A stretch of DNA of 64,000 bases, taken from Paraburkholderia caffeinilytica (GTDB taxonomy: Bacteria > Pseudomonadota > Gammaproteobacteria > Burkholderiales > Burkholderiaceae). The notes beneath the pieces were generated by a model. The model did no database searches. It worked only from the letters and a program-made list of their open reading frames with translations, and had not been told where the DNA came from. Both the position numbers and the translations under genes were made by a program. The DNA is taken from the NCBI RefSeq assembly GCF_003368325.1, contig NZ_CP031466.1:1116001-1180000 (forward strand). The letters run 5' to 3'. The first letter of the stretch is position 1; each line of letters begins with the position of its first letter. Positions 53,278-61,272 of this stretch are shown here, in pieces.

Positions 53278-53771
53278 TCGTCATTGAATCCGGCGCGGAT
53301 CGGCGCGGCTTTGACTGCCGTAGGCGCCCTGGAGCGCGGTTTGTCTTTGACATTCAGGCGCGGAGCTGCAAGCCGCTCGCGAGCACCGGTGAAGGGTTAG
53401 AAGATCCCTGAAAACCTCGCGATAGAGACATGCAGCAATTTTTTCAAACAGAATCGGGCGATAGCGCGCGTTCGCCGCTAACCGCCGGGCCGAAGGGCAC
53501 CCCAAATCGCGCGCGGATCTGCCTGAGCTGCGCAGCTTCCAGGGCTGACCCTTTGCTCAGCTCGACGTATGAGCGGCAAGCGCGAAAATTGCCGAACGGT
53601 AAGAACGCTGGCGAACCGTAATTGCGCAGACAGTCGACACGGCAATTTTCTGGACAACGCTCGCCCATTCCTGCTCGTCAGGTCCGCCATTGCTGCCATT
53701 TGTCCGATGAAAGCCGTGATCAGTCGTTTATCATGGCTGGCTCACGTCGTTTGCAGGATCAGTCAGTAAGT
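53278..53771. other. Gene-poor region after the MHS transporter
   Basis: 494 bases. Several short frames exist, of which only 53444-53668 on the minus strand looks possibly protein-like and is listed separately at low confidence. No RNA gene or repeat was recognised. Confidence 0.45.
53444..53668 (-). CDS. Possible small Cys-containing protein
   Basis: A 74-residue frame starting MGERCPENCRVDCLRNYGSP, with a later CRSYVELSKGSALEAAQLRQ block and an IRARFGVPF segment. Unlike neighbouring frames it reads like a structured protein, with three early cysteines and a helical stretch. There is no recognised family and no strong ribosome site. It overlaps a 73-residue alternative frame, so it may be an artefact. 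Confidence 0.25.
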   Translation of the reverse strand: MGERCPENCRVDCLRNYGSPAFLPFGNFRACRSYVELSKGSALEAAQLRQIRARFGVPFGPAVSGERALSPDSV

Positions 53772-54452
53772 ATGATGAATACCCGAAAGATTTTGATGAT
53801 TATTGGAGCGTTCCTGCTCGGATCAGCAGGAGCCACGTACTTGATGCTCCTTCAGGCGGACCGCCGCTCAATGGCAGAAGTCACGGCAGCCATGGATGAG
53901 TCCGCACGCCGTCCCGTCGTCGATTCGCGCGTCGGCGGTCACTTGACGGAAGGCAGCATCGACCAATCGAAGTCGTCCGGCGCAATTACGAAAAGCACTG
54001 CGATCGCTCAGGAACCGGTGGTTCCCGCTCCGGCTTCTGCTCTGGCAATAGGACCTGCGTCCATGACGGCCGCGCCCGCATCCAGTCCGGCCTCCGCACG
54101 AGTCACGGCGCAACTGAAACCGGAGGCACAACCGAAGCAGGTGCCGTCGACGGCAGTCGCGTCGGTGAACGTGCAGGACTCGGGTGCGCCGAAGTTGGTT
54201 CCGGCGCAGCGCGCCCTGCGTGGACGAGACGGTCTTGACCGTCGCGCGACACCGGAAACGGACGAACTGGTCAGGGAATCGGCGAAGCTCGATCCATCGC
54301 TGCCTCCGCCGGATATGTCGGCCGCTCGCGCCGCCATGGACCAACGTAGCTTCACGCCAGGCACGGGTTCGAATCCGGTCGCGGCCGCGATGACGGATCA
54401 GCTCGTCAGAGATTCGGCGAAGCCCGATTCTTCGCTGCCGCCACCCAAGTAA
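53772..54452 (+). CDS. Membrane-anchored hypothetical protein with repeated C-terminal motif
   Basis: A 226-residue protein of unknown function. MMNTRKILMIIGAFLLGSAG begins a membrane anchor or signal. A Pro/Ala/Ser-rich middle (about 60-150) looks disordered and periplasmic. A motif, TDELVRESAKLDPSLPPP (163-180), is repeated as TDQLVRDSAKPDSSLPPP at the very C-terminus (208-225). The start at 53772 is chosen because the upstream frame is not hydrophobic. I know no family match; it may be a small surface or periplasmic adaptor. No partner is obvious nearby. Confidence 0.6.
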   Translation: MMNTRKILMIIGAFLLGSAGATYLMLLQADRRSMAEVTAAMDESARRPVVDSRVGGHLTEGSIDQSKSSGAITKSTAIAQEPVVPAPASALAIGPASMTAAPASSPASARVTAQLKPEAQPKQVPSTAVASVNVQDSGAPKLVPAQRALRGRDGLDRRATPETDELVRESAKLDPSLPPPDMSAARAAMDQRSFTPGTGSNPVAAAMTDQLVRDSAKPDSSLPPPK

Positions 54453-55472
54453 CCGATTTCTCCGTTAGCACGTGCGGCTACATGAACTCTCCCAGCACTT
54501 GAGCACCGCGCTCCAGCGCTTGGTATAAGGCGCCCGAAGCAAGCGAATTGGCTGTCGCCGTCTACAGTATCGGCCATTTGGCGACGTTCGAAGTTCGGGC
54601 CAGATCGTTGGCACCCATTGGCGGGCGCGGACACAAGAAAGGAAAAGCAATAGGACGGTGGGCGCAGAGGCAAAACTTGCTGCAACCGTTCGGCCCCTTA
54701 CTTGCGGACAACCTCTGATTTAGCGTGCTCGTGGTTCAGAGGAAAGCTAGTCATTGCACCTCGCCGCAGAGATTGACGTTGCTATACGTTGACCATACAC
54801 CTGAAGATTCATGCCATGTTCGACGGTCGTGAATCGATGGATTGCGTGCTCGCCAGCGGGGCACCGATACACATCGTCTCTTGCGATGTAGATAAAGTCG
54901 GCCTTCCTAAAGAGATCTTTCTTCCGCGATGCGGACGTGAGCGGCTTGGGAAGCCACCTTTTCGCTTACCCGTCGGAACCGTTTGCACCCGGGGACCCAT
55001 GGCGTTGGCCGCGTCGCGGCGGTAGGCGACGGTGTGTTGTCGGCGACCGCAACCAGTTCGCATGGGGACGCGCCAAGATCGGTCTGTCAACGAGTACGCA
55101 AGCACGTAGATGCAACTGTGCTATCGGTCGCGGCTCTTGCGCGGCATACGGGGCAGCGGGGACGAATTCAGGCAACGAAGCTGCCGGCCAGAAAACAGTG
55201 TTGGGGCGCGAGCGATGTCGTCCGTGATTGGGCTCGCTGCGGTGCACCGGTCGTACTTCCTGCTGTCCCGTATGGGCTGTCGGATTGGTAGCCCAGGCGC
55301 CGCTCTGACTGCGGAGGTGGTTGTGTCGGCTTCTGCAATCTACTCAAAACGCCGTTCAGGTGATACTCGCTTACCCTCCGGCGCAACGAGTATGAGACCT
55401 TCCAGGTAGCCTGAAACGATTGACCGGCGTGTACTAGAGTGTACTTACGATGCCTTCAATGGAGTTTCTTCC
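54453..55472. other. Long gene-poor region before the nitrile hydratase cluster
   Basis: About 1 kb. Open frames on the plus strand at 54789-55025, 54937-55227, 54983-55291 and 55110-55409 overlap each other and do not resemble known families. GTGTACT occurs twice at 55429-55435 and 55439-55445, a 10-bp direct repeat just upstream of the next gene that could be a regulator site. The rest shows no feature I can name; a decayed gene is possible. Confidence 0.4.
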
Positions 55473-55700
55473 ATGGATACTCACTCGATTCTGGGCATGA
55501 TTCATGCCGAAGAGGCTTTACTGGTCTCCATCGTACGCTCGTTGTCACCGGAGATAAGACGCACGGTCGCCAACGATTTTCATGAGCAAGTCCAGCTCGC
55601 TGAGACTTCGCATCTGAATCCGACAACCGATCGGGAAGCGAGCGACGCGTTCAAGGCACATATCAGAAGGTTGTCGATCATGCTTGCCTCGCTGTCGTGA
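55473..55700 (+). CDS. Small hypothetical protein
   Basis: A 75-residue protein: MDTHSILGMIHAEEALLVSI, then RRTVANDFHEQVQLAETSHL and a C-terminal AFKAHIRRLSIMLASLS. It is predicted to be all-helical and cytoplasmic. ATGGAG about 12 bases upstream is a fair ribosome site. The family is not recognised. It lies 108 bases before the nitrile hydratase genes, on the same strand, possibly in the same transcript. Confidence 0.5.
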   Translation: MDTHSILGMIHAEEALLVSIVRSLSPEIRRTVANDFHEQVQLAETSHLNPTTDREASDAFKAHIRRLSIMLASLS

Positions 55701-55808
55701 AGAGAAGTCGACCCGTCCGGGGCTCCACGTGTGGCGTGCGCGAGTGAATTGCATTTGCGTCTTGCGCCGACCATACTTGCTCCGTCGTGCATCTACGGGC
55801 GAACGCCA

Positions 55809-56477
55809 ATGAACCGTAACGATTCCCAGCTCCAAGGATCGGAGAACAGGCATCCCGACGATCACAATCACGACGGCAGTGCGCTGTCGGAGGCTGATCT
55901 GCGTGTCCGCGCGCTTGAATCCCTGCTGGTGGAGAAGGGGTACGTCGATCCCCATGCGCTGGAAGCGCTGATCGAGACATACGAGCATAAGGTCGGGCCG
56001 CGCAATGGCGCGCGCGTAATCGCGAAGGCATGGCGCGACCCGGCATACAGACAATGGCTACTCGAAGACGCTACTGCAGCAATCGCTTCGCTCGGATACA
56101 GCGGCAGGCAGGGTGAACACATGGTCGTGCTGGAAAACACGCCTCGCGTGCACAACATGGTGGTGTGCACATTGTGCTCATGCTATCCGTGGCCGGTGCT
56201 CGGGCTTCCGCCGGTCTGGTACAAGTCGGCGCCTTACCGGTCTCGAGCGGTCATCGATCCGCGCGGCGTATTGAAGGAGTTCGGCTTCGAATTACCTGCC
56301 GATACCGAGTTTCGCGTTTGGGACTCTACTTCCGAGGTCCGCTATCTGGTGTTGCCTATGCAGCCTCCCGGAACCACGGGTTTCTCTGAAGAAGCGCTAG
56401 CTGAACTGGTGACACGTGACTCGATGATCGGCACGGGATTGCCGAAGACGCCAGAAGCGCAACGGGAGTTGCCATGA
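55809..56477 (+). CDS. nthA: Nitrile hydratase alpha subunit (cobalt type)
   Basis: A 222-residue alpha subunit of nitrile hydratase, which hydrates nitriles to amides. The metal claw is VCTLCSC with Cys120, Cys123 and Cys125; threonine after the first Cys is the mark of the cobalt enzyme (iron enzymes have serine). [20 protein letters not shown] is the classical following segment. The N-terminus has a His/Asp-rich stretch. The start at 55809 has no strong ribosome site. The stop overlaps the beta subunit start by 4 bases. Confidence 0.93.
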   Translation: MNRNDSQLQGSENRHPDDHNHDGSALSEADLRVRALESLLVEKGYVDPHALEALIETYEHKVGPRNGARVIAKAWRDPAYRQWLLEDATAAIASLGYSGRQGEHMVVLENTPRVHNMVVCTLCSCYPWPVLGLPPVWYKSAPYRSRAVIDPRGVLKEFGFELPADTEFRVWDSTSEVRYLVLPMQPPGTTGFSEEALAELVTRDSMIGTGLPKTPEAQRELP

Positions 56478-57145
56478 ACGGTGCGCAAGATCTTGGTGGC
56501 ATGCAATCGTTCGGTCCGATACGCCCGGAAATCGACAGTCCGGTCCTTCACGCGGACTGGGAGCGGCGCGTGCTGGCGATCACGTTGGCGATGGGCGCAG
56601 TCGGCAAGTGGAACATCGACATGTCTCGCGCCGCTCGGGAGAGTTTGCCGCCTGCGCAATACCTCGCCAGCAGTTACTTTGAGATCTGGCTCGAAGGACT
56701 GCAAAAGCTGCTGCAGGATACGGGCTTGGTGACGGCGGAAGAAATCGGCAGCGGTGAGTCCGGGAATGCGGCGGTGCCGGTCCCCCGGGTGTTGATGGCT
56801 AACGAGGTCGCTGCCGCCCTGCGGCGAGGCAGCCCCGTCGATCGCTCCGTGGCCGCCAAGGCCCGCTTTAACGTTGGCGACGAAGTGCTGACCCGTCAGT
56901 TCAATCCATCCACCCACACTCGTCTGCCGCGTTATTGCCGAGGCAGACGAGGACGCATCATCGCAGTCCACGGTGCACACGTTTTTCCCGACACCAATGC
57001 GATTGGTCTCGGCGAACGACCGCAGTGGCTCTACACGGTGCGCTTCGATGCTTCTGAACTCTGGGGAGCGGATACGACTGCGGCATCGGTCTGCGTCGAT
57101 TGCTGGGAACCTTATCTCGACTATCCAGGCGCTATGCCTGCCTAA
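56474..57145 (+). CDS. nthB: Nitrile hydratase beta subunit
   Basis: A 223-residue beta subunit. [20 protein letters not shown] is the diagnostic N-terminus. The helical part includes [20 protein letters not shown]. The C-terminal SH3-like barrel contains [20 protein letters not shown], the segment HARLPRY-like [20 protein letters not shown], and RFDASELWG. It forms the alpha-beta heterodimer with NthA. Start overlaps nthA; the activator gene follows after 1 base. Confidence 0.94.
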   Translation: MNGAQDLGGMQSFGPIRPEIDSPVLHADWERRVLAITLAMGAVGKWNIDMSRAARESLPPAQYLASSYFEIWLEGLQKLLQDTGLVTAEEIGSGESGNAAVPVPRVLMANEVAAALRRGSPVDRSVAAKARFNVGDEVLTRQFNPSTHTRLPRYCRGRRGRIIAVHGAHVFPDTNAIGLGERPQWLYTVRFDASELWGADTTAASVCVDCWEPYLDYPGAMPA

Positions 57146-57146
57146 G

Positions 57147-57515
57147 ATGACCCATCCCCCGGCGGATCTTCCCGAACTGCGTGCGGCGTTGCCGGCATTG
57201 CCATGTGACGACGCAGGGCCCGTCTTCAAGGCGCCGTGGGAGGCTCAGGTGTTCGCGATGACCCTGATCTTGCACGAGCGCGGCGAATTTACGTGGACAG
57301 AATGGGCGCTATTTCTGAATCAGGCGATCCGCGATGCGCAGGCCGCCGGCGACCCGGATCTTGGCAACACCTACTACAGTCATTGGCTGACGGCATTGGA
57401 GCGCATTAGCGACTTCAAGGGACTGCTTACAGGCGACATGCTTCTGCAGCGTCAGAACGAGTGGGACATTGCCGCTCGACGCACACCGCATGGCCAGCCG
57501 ATTGTGTTGGAGTGA
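57147..57515 (+). CDS. Nitrile hydratase accessory/activator protein
   Basis: A 122-residue protein related to the N-terminal half of the beta subunit, as is known for cobalt-type nitrile hydratase activators that load cobalt by alpha-subunit exchange. PVFKAPWEAQVFAMTLILHE and TWTEWALFLNQAIRDAQAAG are typical, followed by YYSHWLTALERISDFKGLLT. It begins one base after nthB ends. No cobalt transporter or amidase gene follows in the window. Confidence 0.9.
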   Translation: MTHPPADLPELRAALPALPCDDAGPVFKAPWEAQVFAMTLILHERGEFTWTEWALFLNQAIRDAQAAGDPDLGNTYYSHWLTALERISDFKGLLTGDMLLQRQNEWDIAARRTPHGQPIVLE

Positions 57516-57849
57516 AGGCGAGTCCCTCATGTGGGTATGAGAGGCTTACGAGTAGTGCTCATAGCGCGACGCCAGTGGAGCAGTTTTTTTCTCTTCGGCT
57601 ATCGCGGGTCCGGTCGCAAGGCGGATGTACACGCAGTTCCGTAGGCGGCCAACGACTATCAGGTCGCTTGCAGCCAGACGAAACCACGTCCAACAGATTC
57701 GCGCGCGTTCTCAGTGATTATGTTCCCGCGGGCGATCACCACCCGCTCAAACGGCCATTCCAATATGTGGTCTATCGACTCACGTGCCAATTTACGATCG
57801 CGGTAGAGGAAGCGAAGTGGCGGACTCCACGTGAGCTGCCAGGGCTAAC
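57516..57849. other. Intergenic region, nitrile hydratase / ABC-F (convergent)
   Basis: 334 bases between convergent stop codons. A run of seven T at about 57585-57591 is seen, without a clear stem before it. No gene is recognised. Confidence 0.4.
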
Positions 57850-59529
57850 TCAGGCGATGACCTTCTGCTCTCCGGCAGCCTGCTCGCGCATGCGACGGGC
57901 TTCGTCGCGCAGGAACTGCTGGTAATCGTCCAGATCGCCGTCGAAGGGCTCGACGCCACCCTTGGTGACGAGCCAGAACTCGTCACATACCGCGCGCAGC
58001 AGGGAACGGTCGTGACTGACCAGCATCACTGTGCCTTCGAATTCGTTGAGTGCCATGCCTAGCGCTTCGCGTGTGGCCAGGTCGAGGTGGTTGGTAGGCT
58101 CGTCGAGCAGCAGCAGGTTGGGGCGCTGCCACACGATCATGCACAACACGAGCCGCGCCTTTTCGCCACCGCTCATCGTGCTGACCGCCTGATGGACCAT
58201 GTCGCCACTGAAGTTGAAGGTGCCGAGGAAGGTGCGAAGCGATTGTTCGGTGCCACTCTGGCCGGGGGCACGCATGTGCGCCGGCGTGTCCTTGGCAAGG
58301 CGGATCATGTGTTCCATCGGCGTATCGAGAGGACGCAGCACGTCGAGTTCCTGCTGGGCGAAGTAGCCGATGTTCAGGCCTTTGCCTTCGCTGATTTCGC
58401 CGGCAATCGGCGCCAGCTCGTGTGCCACCGTCTTCACCAGAGTGGACTTGCCCTGGCCGTTGGCACCGAGAATGCCGATGCGCTGCCCGGCCAGCACGGA
58501 TCGGTTGATGCCCCGCACGATAACCGTCGGCGGCGTGCCCGGCGGTGCGCCGGTCGGCGCCGCGTAGCCGAAGCTCGCGTCCAGCATCGACAACAGCGGG
58601 TTCGGGACGTTGAGCGGCTCCTTGAACTCGAAGGTGAACTCCGCGTCGGCAAGCACCGGTGCGATCTTCTCCATGCGTTCGAGCGCCTTGACCCGGCTCT
58701 GCGCCTGCTTCGCCTTCGAGGCCTTGGCCTTGAAACGGTCGATGAATTTCTGCAGGTGGGCGATCTTGTCCGCCTGCCTGGCCACCGCGGCCTGCTGCAA
58801 CACGAGTTGCTCGGCGCGCATGTCTTCGAACTTGCTGTAATTGCCGCCATAACGCACCAGCTTGGCGTTGTCGACGTGCACCGTCACCTGCGTCACCGCG
58901 TCGAGGAATTCGCGATCGTGGCTGATCACGACCAAGGTTCCTTGATAGCGCTTGAGCCACGCTTCCAGCCAGACCAAGGCGTCGAGGTCGAGGTGATTGG
59001 TCGGCTCGTCGAGTAACAGCAAGTCGGACGGGCACATGAGCGCGCGCGCCAGTTGCAGTCGCATGCGCCAGCCGCCGGAGAAACTGTTGACCGGCTGGCT
59101 AAGCTGCGCGGCACTGAAGCCAAGGCCCAGGATCAGCGCCTGGGCACGTGCGGGGGCATCATGTGCACCGGCGTCGTGCAGGGCCATGTAGGCGTGTGCC
59201 ATGCGCATGCCGTCGTCGCTGGCCTCAGCGGCGGCTACTTCGGCCTGCGCGGCCAGCAGTACAGTGTCACCGTCGATGACGAAGTCGGTCGCACTCTGCT
59301 CGGTCTCCGGCATCTCCTGCGCGACCTGGCCCATCTTCCATGCAGCGGGAATCGAGAACTCGCCGCCGTCTTCGTGCAGCGTGCCGTTGAGAAGGCCGAA
59401 GAAGGACGACTTGCCGGCGCCATTGCGGCCGACAAGGCCAATCTTTTCGCCGGGGGTGAAGGTGACGGACGCGCTGTCGAGTACGACATTGACGCCACGG
59501 CGCAGCGTGACATTACGGACGGAAATCAT
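57850..59529 (-). CDS. ABC-F ATPase (YheS/Uup group), short C-terminus
   Basis: A 559-residue ribosome-associated type ATPase with two nucleotide-binding domains and no membrane part. Domain 1 has GRNGAGKSSFFGLLNG, FSGGWRMRLQLARALMCPSD and LLLLDEPTNHLDLDAL. Domain 2 has GANGQGKSTLVKTVAHELAP and MSGGEKARLVLCMIVWQRPN. The linker has the charged ABC-F helix pair (FKAKASKAKQAQSRVKALER). It ends soon after domain 2 (DLDDYQQFLRDEARRMREQA), so the long charged tail of E. coli YheS (637 residues) is missing. Function in translation is inferred. Confidence 0.9.
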   Translation of the reverse strand: MISVRNVTLRRGVNVVLDSASVTFTPGEKIGLVGRNGAGKSSFFGLLNGTLHEDGGEFSIPAAWKMGQVAQEMPETEQSATDFVIDGDTVLLAAQAEVAAAEASDDGMRMAHAYMALHDAGAHDAPARAQALILGLGFSAAQLSQPVNSFSGGWRMRLQLARALMCPSDLLLLDEPTNHLDLDALVWLEAWLKRYQGTLVVISHDREFLDAVTQVTVHVDNAKLVRYGGNYSKFEDMRAEQLVLQQAAVARQADKIAHLQKFIDRFKAKASKAKQAQSRVKALERMEKIAPVLADAEFTFEFKEPLNVPNPLLSMLDASFGYAAPTGAPPGTPPTVIVRGINRSVLAGQRIGILGANGQGKSTLVKTVAHELAPIAGEISEGKGLNIGYFAQQELDVLRPLDTPMEHMIRLAKDTPAHMRAPGQSGTEQSLRTFLGTFNFSGDMVHQAVSTMSGGEKARLVLCMIVWQRPNLLLLDEPTNHLDLATREALGMALNEFEGTVMLVSHDRSLLRAVCDEFWLVTKGGVEPFDGDLDDYQQFLRDEARRMREQAAGEQKVIA

Positions 59530-59918
59530 AAGGAGCTACTTCGAGGAGGATAGGCATGATAGCCGAACGGAAGTACAGGGCTGTCTCTTTTCTGGCCGCA
59601 CGAGTGAAGAGTCGCTTGCGCTTTGCGGCGCCCTCGGCCACAAAGCAAGGCGAGCACTGGCGCACCGGGCGTTGCGGCTGCGGGGCCAGCGAACAGACGG
59701 TGAGTGACGGCTTCTGGCCGATAGCACCAGCTCGGCGAACGCTCTCTAGAGCGGCCGTTGGACTCATCAACGGCAGCTTTCCGGCAAGCGGGGCGAATGC
59801 GCGCTCACGGCCGATGAGCTGTCATTGGGGCAAAAATTCCTGGCGACCGCTGAACGTGCAAATCGGACGCGTTCACCGATAGACCGCACACAGAAGACAC
59901 GCCAGTGCCTAACGCCGC
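59530..59918. other. Intergenic region between ABC-F and LacI genes
   Basis: 389 bases. An open frame on the plus strand (59556-59882) translates to low-complexity Arg/Ser/Ala-rich sequence that I do not accept as a gene. No promoter or repeat was recognised, apart from the promoter presumed for ABC-F. Confidence 0.4.
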
Positions 59919-60965
59919 TCAAGTGCTTTGCCGATCGATGATGGTAAAGCCGGTGTCGATTTTCACCTGGGTTCGCACTACTTCGGAGCGCGGAACGGCA
60001 GCGAAGCGCGCGAGCAAGGCCTCTGCCGCCTTCGCACCAATGGTTATGCCGTCGATGCGAACCGTGGACAACGCAGGATAGACATGTGCCGCCGTACTCA
60101 GATCGCCGAAGCCCATGACTGCAAGTTCATGCGGCACACTTAACCGACGGCTTGCCGCTTCAGCGAGCACGCCCTGAGCCAGCGTGTCCGAACTGCAGAC
60201 AATTATGTCTGGCGTCGAGGCGGCCAGGATCCGGCCGAGACCTTCCCGGCCGGCCTGCAAGGTCGCGGGGGCAGGGAGGACCTCGAAAGCCGGCTCAGCA
60301 ACGCCAAGCCTTGCCAACTCGCTTTTGATGCTTTCGCAGCGGCGCAGGCCGCGTGGGTCGTCTACGGAGACGATGCCGAATTTCCGATAGCCTTTGTCGA
60401 ACAGGTGTCGGGCCACCTCTGTACCGACCTGCTCGTGCGAGAACCCGATCACCATGTCTATCGGCGTGTCGGTGAGGTCCCAGATCTCGACGACGGGAAT
60501 TTTTGCTTTCGATAGCCGGTCGACCGTCGCATCGGAATGACGGGTGCCGGCGAGCACGATGCCATCTGGCCGTCGGCCAAGGATCGCTTCGACAAGCGCC
60601 TCTTCGCGCGCCGTCGAATAGGCGGTGAGCCCCAGCAACGTCTGGTAGCCCGAAGACGTCAGGCCGTCCATCAGTGACTGGACGGTGTCCGCAAAGATCG
60701 AGTTGGCAATCGTCGGGAGCAGGATGGCGACCAGCTTGCTCCTGTTGCTGGCAAGTCCTCCAGCGAGCATGTTGGGCACGTATCCTGTCGCGCGAACCGC
60801 ATCGAGCACCTTTTTCTGTGTATCGCTGCGCACGAGTTCCGGTCGATGGAGTGCGCGGGACACGGTCATCGGCGCGACACCTGCCACACGAGCCACGTCG
60901 ATCAGTGTCACGCTCTCGCCCGGGTTCGCTGGCACCGCCGGCTCCCGCTCAATCCTCTTTGTCAT
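59919..60965 (-). CDS. LacI-family regulator (GntR/GulR-like)
   Basis: A 348-residue LacI/GalR regulator. The HTH VTLIDVARVAGVAPMTVSRA is followed by the hinge helix (YVPNMLAGGLASNRSKLVAI) at about 55-75, and by a periplasmic-binding-like effector domain. It resembles gluconate-type regulators, and its placement next to a sugar-acid transporter and dehydratase suggests it senses an aldaric acid. It is divergent from these genes; the perfect palindromes at 61141-61158 and 61169-61184 are the likely operators. Confidence 0.9.
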   Translation of the reverse strand: MTKRIEREPAVPANPGESVTLIDVARVAGVAPMTVSRALHRPELVRSDTQKKVLDAVRATGYVPNMLAGGLASNRSKLVAILLPTIANSIFADTVQSLMDGLTSSGYQTLLGLTAYSTAREEALVEAILGRRPDGIVLAGTRHSDATVDRLSKAKIPVVEIWDLTDTPIDMVIGFSHEQVGTEVARHLFDKGYRKFGIVSVDDPRGLRRCESIKSELARLGVAEPAFEVLPAPATLQAGREGLGRILAASTPDIIVCSSDTLAQGVLAEAASRRLSVPHELAVMGFGDLSTAAHVYPALSTVRIDGITIGAKAAEALLARFAAVPRSEVVRTQVKIDTGFTIIDRQST

Positions 60966-61140
60966 CGATTTGCCCTGTTGGCGGTTCGTTCGCGTCGTGC
61001 GGTGCCGTAAGCCGCACGGGTTAGCTCAAATTCTTTGCAAGCTCGCGGACCATCCGCAGCCTGCCGGAATTAGACCATGAGCGCCTGATCCACGGCCAAC
61101 CGAGGGTGAGCGCTGGTCCCACTGTCTAAGTGTAAACCAC

Positions 61141-61158
61141 GATGATTGCGCAATCATC
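61141..61158. promoter_or_regulatory. LacI-type operator 1
   Basis: GATGATTGCGCAATCATC is a perfect 18-bp palindrome. It shares its 16-bp core with operator 2, and the centres are 27 bp apart. It probably binds the divergent LacI-family protein. Confidence 0.85.
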
Positions 61159-61164
61159 ATTCGC

Positions 61165-61192
61165 TTGAATGATTGCGCAATCATAGTAGTAT
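61165..61192 (+). promoter_or_regulatory. Candidate promoter with LacI-type operator 2
   Basis: TTGAAT (61165-61170) and TAGTAT (61187-61192) are spaced by 16 bases and resemble -35 and -10 boxes. ATGATTGCGCAATCAT, a perfect 16-bp palindrome at 61169-61184, fills the space between them, so a bound repressor would block polymerase. The operator is convincing; the promoter boxes are a best reading. Confidence 0.7.
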
Positions 61193-61272
61193 CGAGTCCA
61201 TTGCCCGGAATCAGAGCCGGCAGGAGTCGTCCGCGACCGCACGGAACAGCTCAACAACCCCAGGAGACAGAA

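Larger units (their letters stand above)
60966..61272. other. Divergent region, LacI / sugar-acid operon
   Basis: 307 bases between the LacI start and the transporter start. The right part holds the two operators and a candidate promoter, listed separately. The left part has nothing I can name. Confidence 0.6.

Noticed and set aside
54789..55409. Several overlapping short frames before the nitrile hydratase genes
   Set aside because: They overlap each other in different frames, with no start signals and no recognisable domain, so no gene can be supported.
59556..59882. 108-residue plus-strand frame between ABC-F and LacI
   Set aside because: Low-complexity and antisense-like; no ribosome site or family.
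61165..61272. Extension of the sugar-acid transporter to an upstream ATG
   Set aside because: It would place coding sequence over the operator and promoter; the GTG at 61273 with AGGAG is much better.
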